Assembly (NCBI GenBank): GCA_002426495.1 | Contig: DIQC01000058.1 | Location: forward strand, 5,950-25,003 | Reading direction: 5' to 3' | Length of the DNA: 19,054 nt | Source: Thermacetogenium sp. UBA5472 | Lineage (GTDB): Bacteria; Bacillota; DSM-12270; Thermacetogeniales; Thermacetogeniaceae | In this document: piece by piece, positions 14,757 through 19,054 of the stretch | Numbering within the stretch: position 1 is the stretch's first letter | How the letters are laid out: every line of letters begins with the position of its first letter | Made by a program: the position numbers and the translations under genes | Notes under the pieces: generated by a model | Databases searched by the model: none | What the model saw: the letters and a program-made list of their open reading frames with translations, nothing else | What the model was told of the DNA's origin: nothing

Positions 14757-15242
14757 TTGTGGTTGTTTATAATATTTGCTTGTATTCTGGCGATAATTAT
14801 TGCCTCTTCATTTATTTTAGGCACATACCACAGGAAAAAGGCTCTGACAGAAGAACTAAATGATCTAGTTGGTTTTGCAGTATCGCAATCTTATATTGGT
14901 GAAGATGGCAACTCGGCTATTGCTATTGACAGTGTCAATAGGAAAATATGTTTACTAAAGCTATATGAGGACAGGGTTAAGACCACTATTATCTCTTATC
15001 AGGATCTTATATCTGCACAAATTTTTATCAATTATAGCGAGGCAGCAGGAACATCCGTCAAGCAAGCATCCAATATCAGGCTGCGTATTGTTATAAGTGA
15101 TAGTTCAGAACCGGTTCATGTTGTTTGTTTCTTTGCCGGAGAATGCAAAACAGATTCACTCACTTACCGGCATGCTTTAGAACAAGCCGAATATTGGAAA
15201 GGCTTGTTAAGTGTTTTAATTTTGCAGGTCGAAACACAATGA
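14757..15242 (+). CDS. Anchored protein of unknown function
   Basis: A 161-residue protein not recognised as a named family. Residues 1-22 are a single hydrophobic anchor followed by HRKK, so the rest is probably cytoplasmic. Residues 35-160 alternate strand-like segments (AIAIDSVNRKICLL, VKTTIISYQDLISAQIF, IRLRIVISD, VHVVCFF) and end in a helix (ALEQAEYWKGLLSVLI). This pattern is seen in small PH-like domains of Firmicute membrane proteins, but that is an inference. The start is TTG at 14757 with GGAGTGA 6 bases upstream. It is monocistronic; the next gene's promoter begins about 20 bases after its stop. Confidence 0.72.
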   Translation: MWLFIIFACILAIIIASSFILGTYHRKKALTEELNDLVGFAVSQSYIGEDGNSAIAIDSVNRKICLLKLYEDRVKTTIISYQDLISAQIFINYSEAAGTSVKQASNIRLRIVISDSSEPVHVVCFFAGECKTDSLTYRHALEQAEYWKGLLSVLILQVETQ

Positions 15243-15263
15243 ATATGTAATGGGGATTTCCCC

Positions 15264-15292
15264 TTCCATGGAATTACACATTATGATATAAT
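15264..15292 (+). promoter_or_regulatory. Promoter of pantothenate locus
   Basis: TGATATAAT is an extended -10 (TATAAT 15287-15292) with a weak -35 TTCCAT (15264-15269) at 17-base spacing. Transcription should start near 15299, about 190 bases before the first coding codon. Confidence 0.65.
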
Positions 15293-15298
15293 ACTGGC

Positions 15299-15462
15299 GC
15301 GGTTGCGGATGGGACCTGTACCATACCGTGTGATACCGCAGAAATAAGCAATAATTTGACAACTGACCGCTTGTACCTACTTAAGGACTGAGACGGAAGG
15401 TGCTTTTTATAGTTTATGTTGATAAGCCTTCTTGATCATGATCGAGAAGGCTTTTGATTTTT
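15299..15462 (+). ncRNA. Structured leader with attenuator, upstream of the pantothenate genes
   Basis: The region between the promoter and the intrinsic terminator can form TGCGG/CCGCA (15304-15308 with 15336-15340) enclosing ATGG/CCAT; AAGC/GCTT (15346-15349 with 15369-15372); and a stem GTAC+CTT with AAG+GTGC (15373-15382 with 15397-15403). The segment GAAG-GT-GCTT (15396-15405) can instead pair with AAGC-CTTC (15424-15431), which is the left arm of the terminator. These folds exclude each other, as expected of a riboswitch or attenuator. A pan RNA motif is known ahead of pantothenate genes in some bacteria and this could be an example, but that was not verifiable here. A free small RNA is the alternative. 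Confidence 0.5.
15424..15462 (+). terminator. Intrinsic terminator in leader
   Basis: AAGCCTTCT (15424-15432) and AGAAGGCTT (15445-15453) are perfect arms; the inner TGATCATGATCG also pairs, so 30 bases form a nearly perfect hairpin. TTGATTTTT follows. It lies 24 bases before the TTG of the first gene, so it must be bypassed for operon expression. Confidence 0.75.
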
Positions 15463-15485
15463 CAGGTAGTTGGGGGGCGAAAATA

Positions 15486-16361
15486 TTGAAGATCGGTTTT
15501 ATCGGTGCCGGAAAAGTTGGTTCAGCCATGGCAGTTTTACTGCAAAAGGCAGGCTATCAGGTAGTCGGTGTTGCCAGCAGGACAAAGGAGTCTGCACAGG
15601 CTATGGCAAAGCTGTTGGACTGTCCTGTCCTTTCTAAAGGGGATGTAGCCAGGAGGTCTGAGGTGCTTTTTCTTACAACCTCAGATGATGCCATAGGCCA
15701 TGTGGCAGAGGAGGTCGCCTCAGATGGGGCGTTCTATTCTGGCCAGGTGGTTCTGCATATGAGCGGTGCTCATACCGCACAGCTGTTGGATGCTGCAGCA
15801 AAACAAGGGGCGATTACTCTCTCCCTTCATCCCATTCAGTCCTTTGCCAGCGTAGAGCGGGCCATTGAGCTCATTCCCGGAACCTATTTCAGTATTGAGG
15901 GTGATGACCGGGGATATGATTTGGCGATAAAAATGGTAGAAGACCTGGGGGGAAATCACTTCATGCTCGACTCAGAGTCTAAGGTTCTCTACCATGCGGC
16001 GGCCAGTGTGTCCAGCAACTATTTGGTGGCGCTGTTGGATACTGCTATGAAACTGCTTGCCGAAGCGGGCGTTCCGGAGGAGCTCAGACTTGCCGCTTTT
16101 CTGCCTTTAGTTACTGGGACACTGGAGAACGTCAAGAAATTAGGGATACCCAAAGCCCTGACAGGACCCATCTCCAGAGGGGATTGCGGCACAGTGAAGA
16201 AGCACCTGCAGGCTATGGAGGATTTGCCGCAGTTGGCCAGTGCTTACCAAATATTGGGGCTGGCAACAGTTGATACAGCCATAAATAAGGGAACAATAAG
16301 TGAAGAACAAGCCAAGGCCTTGCGCTCCCTTCTGGCAGATCACTGGCATGGTATGCACTAG
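15486..16361 (+). CDS. Rossmann-like DUF2520 dehydrogenase
   Basis: A 291-residue NAD(P)-binding protein with GAGKVG (7-12) in a typical Rossmann start, followed by the DUF2520 domain. Visible family signatures are SLHPIQSFAS, YHAAASVSSNYLVALLD and ALTGPISRGD. The fold is that of 6-phosphogluconate or F420-dependent dehydrogenases, and members often lie beside panB/panC/panD in Firmicutes. No panE or ilvC is seen here, so reduction of ketopantoate to pantoate is a reasonable inferred role. The start is TTG at 15486, with GGGGGG (15472-15477) 8 bases upstream and the expected MKIGFIGAG N-terminus. A longer frame from 15432 would begin inside the terminator hairpin and is rejected. Confidence 0.82.
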   Translation: MKIGFIGAGKVGSAMAVLLQKAGYQVVGVASRTKESAQAMAKLLDCPVLSKGDVARRSEVLFLTTSDDAIGHVAEEVASDGAFYSGQVVLHMSGAHTAQLLDAAAKQGAITLSLHPIQSFASVERAIELIPGTYFSIEGDDRGYDLAIKMVEDLGGNHFMLDSESKVLYHAAASVSSNYLVALLDTAMKLLAEAGVPEELRLAAFLPLVTGTLENVKKLGIPKALTGPISRGDCGTVKKHLQAMEDLPQLASAYQILGLATVDTAINKGTISEEQAKALRSLLADHWHGMH

Positions 16362-16372
16362 ATACAGGGGCA

Positions 16373-16398
16373 GACACAGGGGACGGTTCTCTTGTGTC
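16373..16398. repeat. Family A palindrome, reverse orientation
   Basis: GACACAG, then GGGACGGTTCTC, then TTGTGTC. It starts 11 bases after the DUF2520 stop, inside the pantothenate locus. One G-T pair is in the arms. Confidence 0.8.
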
Positions 16399-16577
16399 AA
16401 CAGATGATCGGGCATAAGTTTCCCGTGTCTTATAAGTGTGAGTCCAGCCCCAACTAAGTCATTAGTAAACTATTAACTAAGAGTAACAATGCTTTGTATT
16501 GAACTATTAGTCAATTATTTGCAGTTCTGAACTAAGAACGCACTTCAGTAACTGTAAAAAACTTAGGAGGTTTTGTG

Positions 16578-17375
16578 ATGTCTCGTGTAACAACAGCAAC
16601 ACTGCAGGAGATGAAGGAACAGGGGGTCAAAAGCACTCTGCTTACAGCTTATGACTATCCTACAGCACGACTACTGGATGAAGCAGAGATCGATATTCTG
16701 CTGATCGGGGATTCTGTAGGCAATACAGTGCTCGGTTATGAGAACACCCTGCCTGTAACCATGGAGGAGATGCTTCACCACACCGCTGCAGTGTCTCGGG
16801 GAGCCAAGCGGGCGATGGTAGTAGCTGACATGCCATTTCTTTCCTACCAGACAACAGTAGCAGATGCTGTCTGGAATGCAGGGCTCTTCATCAAAGAGGC
16901 AGGAGCACATGCAGTGAAACTGGAAGGCGGCCGTGAGCGCGCAGATGCAGTGCGTGCTATGGTGGAGACAGGTATTCCTGTTATGGGCCACCTGGGGCTG
17001 ACTCCGCAGTCGGTAAATCAGTTTGGCGGGTTTCGAGTGCAGGGAAGGACTGGGGATGCGGCACGGCGCTTGATGGAGGATGCTGTTATCCTGGAAGAAG
17101 CAGGGGCTTTTTCAATAGTGCTGGAGTGCATACCCGCTGATGTGGCAGAGGATATCACCAATAATTTAAGGATTCCGACACTCTCCTGTGGTGCAGGACC
17201 GCACTGCAGCGGCCAGGTGATGGTCGTTCACGATATGCTGGGGTGCACAGGCAAAAAGGTACCGAAGTTTGTAAAGCAATATGCCAATTTGCACGATGTT
17301 ATCATTGATGCTCTGACAACCTTCAAAAAAGAGGTTCAAGAAGGGAAATTCCCAGGCCCAGACCAATGTTACTAA
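16578..17375 (+). CDS. panB: 3-methyl-2-oxobutanoate hydroxymethyltransferase PanB
   Basis: The cytoplasmic first enzyme of pantothenate synthesis: it transfers a hydroxymethyl group from methylene-tetrahydrofolate to alpha-ketoisovalerate, giving ketopantoate. From the ATG at 16578 it is 265 residues. Metal ligands match those of the E. coli enzyme: Asp45 in GDSVG, Asp84 in ADMPF and Glu116 in KLEGG. GHLGLTPQS and FGGFRVQGR follow, and Glu183 in LECIP is the catalytic-type acid. AGGAGG lies 7 bases before this ATG; a GTG one codon earlier has only 4. It is 216 bases after the DUF2520 gene, with a palindrome and a stretch holding short AT-rich repeats between, so a second promoter is possible although none is convincing. 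Confidence 0.97.
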   Translation: MSRVTTATLQEMKEQGVKSTLLTAYDYPTARLLDEAEIDILLIGDSVGNTVLGYENTLPVTMEEMLHHTAAVSRGAKRAMVVADMPFLSYQTTVADAVWNAGLFIKEAGAHAVKLEGGRERADAVRAMVETGIPVMGHLGLTPQSVNQFGGFRVQGRTGDAARRLMEDAVILEEAGAFSIVLECIPADVAEDITNNLRIPTLSCGAGPHCSGQVMVVHDMLGCTGKKVPKFVKQYANLHDVIIDALTTFKKEVQEGKFPGPDQCY

Positions 17376-17385
17376 GGCGAGACAC

Positions 17386-17416
17386 GGTGGACACGGGGAC
17401 GGTTCTCGTGTCCACC
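17386..17416. repeat. Family A palindrome with extended arms
   Basis: Perfect 10-base arms GGTGGACACG and CGTGTCCACC enclose GGGACGGTTCT. It begins 11 bases after the panB stop. The arms differ from the canonical GACACAG/CTGTGTC on both sides while staying fully complementary. Confidence 0.85.
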
Positions 17417-17659
17417 CACGGACTGGTTTCAGGGGTGATAAGGGAATGGTATCCTGTATGACAACTTTCCAAATCACTGGTTCAGCGGCCAGAAATGGGG
17501 GCATCACTGAGTTAGCAGGTAATGGGGGCTCCATATTTCTAAAAACAACTGGAGTTCAGCCGTAAGTGAGGAATGGAAAAGGTTAAAATGAAAAAGTGCT
17601 ATGGGTAGATTACGGATAAAAATGCCTACAAATCTAAGATTGATGAGGGACTGGAATAT

Positions 17660-18508
17660 ATGGAAGTTATCAGAAATATTAAACAGATGCAAAATATTTC
17701 CCTGAAACTGAAAGGTGAGGGGAAGACGATCGGGTTAGTGCCTACAATGGGTTATCTCCATCAGGGACACCTGAGCCTTGCCGCGAAAGCGCGCCAGGAT
17801 AATGATGTTGTAGTGATGAGCAACTTTGTCAACCCGCTGCAGTTCGGGCCAAAAGAAGATTTCGCTACCTATCCGCGGGATCTGGACCGGGATAACAAAC
17901 TGGCTGAAAATGTGGGAGTTGACTATGTTTTCGCTCCAGCTGGAGAGGAGATGTACCCACAGGGCTACAACACCTATGTGGAGGTAAAGGGTGAGGCAAC
18001 AGAGAAGATGTGCGGAAGGTCACGCCCCGGGCATTTCTTGGGTGTGACCACTGTGGTTCTCAAGCTCTTCCTCATCGCCCAGCCGGATCGCGCCTACTTT
18101 GGGCAGAAGGATGCTCAACAGGCCATTGTTATCAGGAAAATGGCCAATGACCTCAATTTACCTATCGAGATTGTCACCTGTCCCATTGTCCGTGAAGAGG
18201 ACGGCCTGGCTTTGAGTTCCCGCAACACCTATCTTTCCGCAGCGGAGAGAAAGAGTGCCCTGGCACTGCCTAAGGCTCTCAACGCAGGCAAGCAGATGAT
18301 CGAAAAAGGTGAACGGGACGCAGCCGCAGTGCGAAAGGAGATCCTGCGGGTTCTAGAGTCATCACCTGGGGTCCGGGTCAACTATGTAGAGGTAGTAAAT
18401 GGCTTAACCCTTGAGGAGATGCCTGTATTAGAGGGGAAAGTACTGCTAGCTGCAGCTGTTCTTGTGGGAAAAACCAGGCTTATCGACAACATCGACCTGG
18501 AGGTGTAG
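17660..18508 (+). CDS. panC: Pantothenate synthetase PanC
   Basis: The cytoplasmic ligase that adenylates pantoate and joins it to beta-alanine. It is 282 residues. VPTMGYLHQGHLSL (27-40) holds the HxGH ATP-binding motif at 34-37; NPLQFGPKEDF (58-68) binds pantoate, YFGQKDAQQ lies at 146-154 and LALSSRN at 183-189 is the KMSKS-like loop. GAGGGA lies 9 bases before the ATG. It follows panB after 284 bases that contain a palindrome and no credible gene. It is tightly coupled to panD: two bases separate the stop from the panD start. Confidence 0.97.
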   Translation: MEVIRNIKQMQNISLKLKGEGKTIGLVPTMGYLHQGHLSLAAKARQDNDVVVMSNFVNPLQFGPKEDFATYPRDLDRDNKLAENVGVDYVFAPAGEEMYPQGYNTYVEVKGEATEKMCGRSRPGHFLGVTTVVLKLFLIAQPDRAYFGQKDAQQAIVIRKMANDLNLPIEIVTCPIVREEDGLALSSRNTYLSAAERKSALALPKALNAGKQMIEKGERDAAAVRKEILRVLESSPGVRVNYVEVVNGLTLEEMPVLEGKVLLAAAVLVGKTRLIDNIDLEV

Positions 18509-18510
18509 CC

Positions 18511-18885
18511 ATGTATCGTTTTATGCTGAAATCAAAGATACACCGCGCTGTTTTGACCGATGCAGATCTGAATTACGTAGGGAGCATCACCATCGACCGG
18601 GACCTTTTAGAGGCAGCGGACATCCTCCCTTACGAAAAGGTACAGGTGGTCAACAACAACAATGGTGCGCGGTTTGAAACCTATGTCATTGAAGGGGAAT
18701 CTGGCTCCGGCGAGATCTGCTTAAACGGTGCAGCCGCTCGCCTTGGCCAGCCTGGCGATATCCTGATCATCCTCGCCTATGCACAAGTGGAGGAAGGAAA
18801 GGTAAAGGATCATAAACCACAAGTTGTTCACGTAGATGAGAAAAACAGACCAATCGGAGGGACGGTTATAATCCCTTCAGTTTAG
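18511..18885 (+). CDS. panD: Aspartate 1-decarboxylase PanD
   Basis: A pyruvoyl enzyme that converts aspartate to beta-alanine for PanC. It is a 124-residue proenzyme expected to cleave itself between Gly24 and Ser25 (YVGSITID), with Ser25 becoming the pyruvoyl group. Lys9, Tyr22, Arg54, Tyr58 and Asn72 sit at the same positions as in E. coli PanD. GGAGGTG of its ribosome binding site lies in the last codons of panC, so the two are translationally coupled. A standard bacterial length and a complete C-terminus are seen. Confidence 0.97.
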   Translation: MYRFMLKSKIHRAVLTDADLNYVGSITIDRDLLEAADILPYEKVQVVNNNNGARFETYVIEGESGSGEICLNGAAARLGQPGDILIILAYAQVEEGKVKDHKPQVVHVDEKNRPIGGTVIIPSV

Positions 18886-18959
18886 AGATATAGCCACCAA
18901 ATCAATACCGCCGAGGCCACTTGTTCTGGTTGCTCTCCAGGTAAATGAAGGAGTTTATT

Positions 18960-19054
18960 ATGCGCTGTCTAATCGATGGAATCACCCACCGGGGAGAAGG
19001 CGTTGCTCGCATCAATGAAAAAGTTGCTTTCATACCCTTCACCATTCCTGGTGA
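18960..19054 (+). CDS. Start of RlmD/RumA-like 23S rRNA methyltransferase (partial)
   Basis: The window ends 31 codons into this gene. The visible N-terminus, MRCLIDGITHRGEGVARI and then KVAFIPFTIPG, matches the TRAM domain that opens TrmA/RlmD-type (uracil-5-)-methyltransferases of Firmicutes, which methylate 23S rRNA or tRNA. AAGGAG lies 6 bases before the ATG. It starts 74 bases after panD and may be co-transcribed. The catalytic part is outside the window, so the substrate position is unknown. Confidence 0.7.
   Translation, partial: MRCLIDGITHRGEGVARINEKVAFIPFTIPG

Noticed and set aside
15299..15462. T-box or 6S RNA identity for the leader
   Set aside because: No T-box AGGGUGG-type motif was found, and the two ends of the region do not pair into the long bubble-containing rod of 6S RNA.
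1066..17416. CRISPR array
   Set aside because: The repeated units are palindromes at irregular distances of hundreds to thousands of bases, in both orientations, with no spacers of uniform length and no cas genes.

Overview
The window looks like a chromosomal segment of a low-to-mid GC Firmicute, most likely a clostridial (Peptococcaceae- or Syntrophomonas-like) bacterium. The evidence is AGGAGG-type ribosome binding sites, frequent TTG/GTG starts, a PdaA-type lipoprotein deacetylase, a DUF2520-panB-panC-panD order and many short palindromes sharing an ACGGTTC-type core. The assignment is inferred from gene content and style only.

Layout. 92-3013 (+): a lipoprotein polysaccharide deacetylase, a SIR2-family protein with a zinc knuckle, and a cyclophilin. 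3014-3234: clustered palindromes. 3235-3795 (-): an anchored coiled-coil protein of unknown function. 4151-5647 (+): a Ppx/GppA phosphatase with an HD-type C-terminal domain. 5648-5971: a second palindrome cluster that partly duplicates the first. 5972-7353 (+): a 50-residue membrane protein and an AI-2E-family permease. 7610-8545 (-): a CysM-type cysteine synthase. 8958-10421 (+): a zinc-ribbon protein and a UbiA/MenA-like prenyltransferase. 10466-13835 (-): an MgtE magnesium transporter, a DUF2935 protein, an MsrA-MsrB fusion and a second, inverted copy of the zinc-ribbon gene. 13860-14362 (-): a collapsed MFS transporter pseudogene. 14757-15242 (+): an unknown anchored protein. 15264-18885 (+): a pantothenate locus made of promoter, structured leader with intrinsic terminator, DUF2520 dehydrogenase, panB, panC and panD. 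The start of an RlmD/RumA-like rRNA methyltransferase runs off the right end.

How parts work together. PanB makes ketopantoate, the DUF2520 protein is a plausible ketopantoate reductase, PanD makes beta-alanine and PanC condenses pantoate with beta-alanine. The leader ahead of these genes can fold into mutually exclusive hairpins ending in a terminator, so the operon is probably controlled by transcription attenuation.

The most distinctive feature of the window is a scattered family of about 20 small palindromes. The loop core is conserved while the arms change but stay complementary. Several copies touch genes: they supply stop codons, one C-terminus and part of a promoter. No transposase, tRNA, rRNA or CRISPR array was seen.
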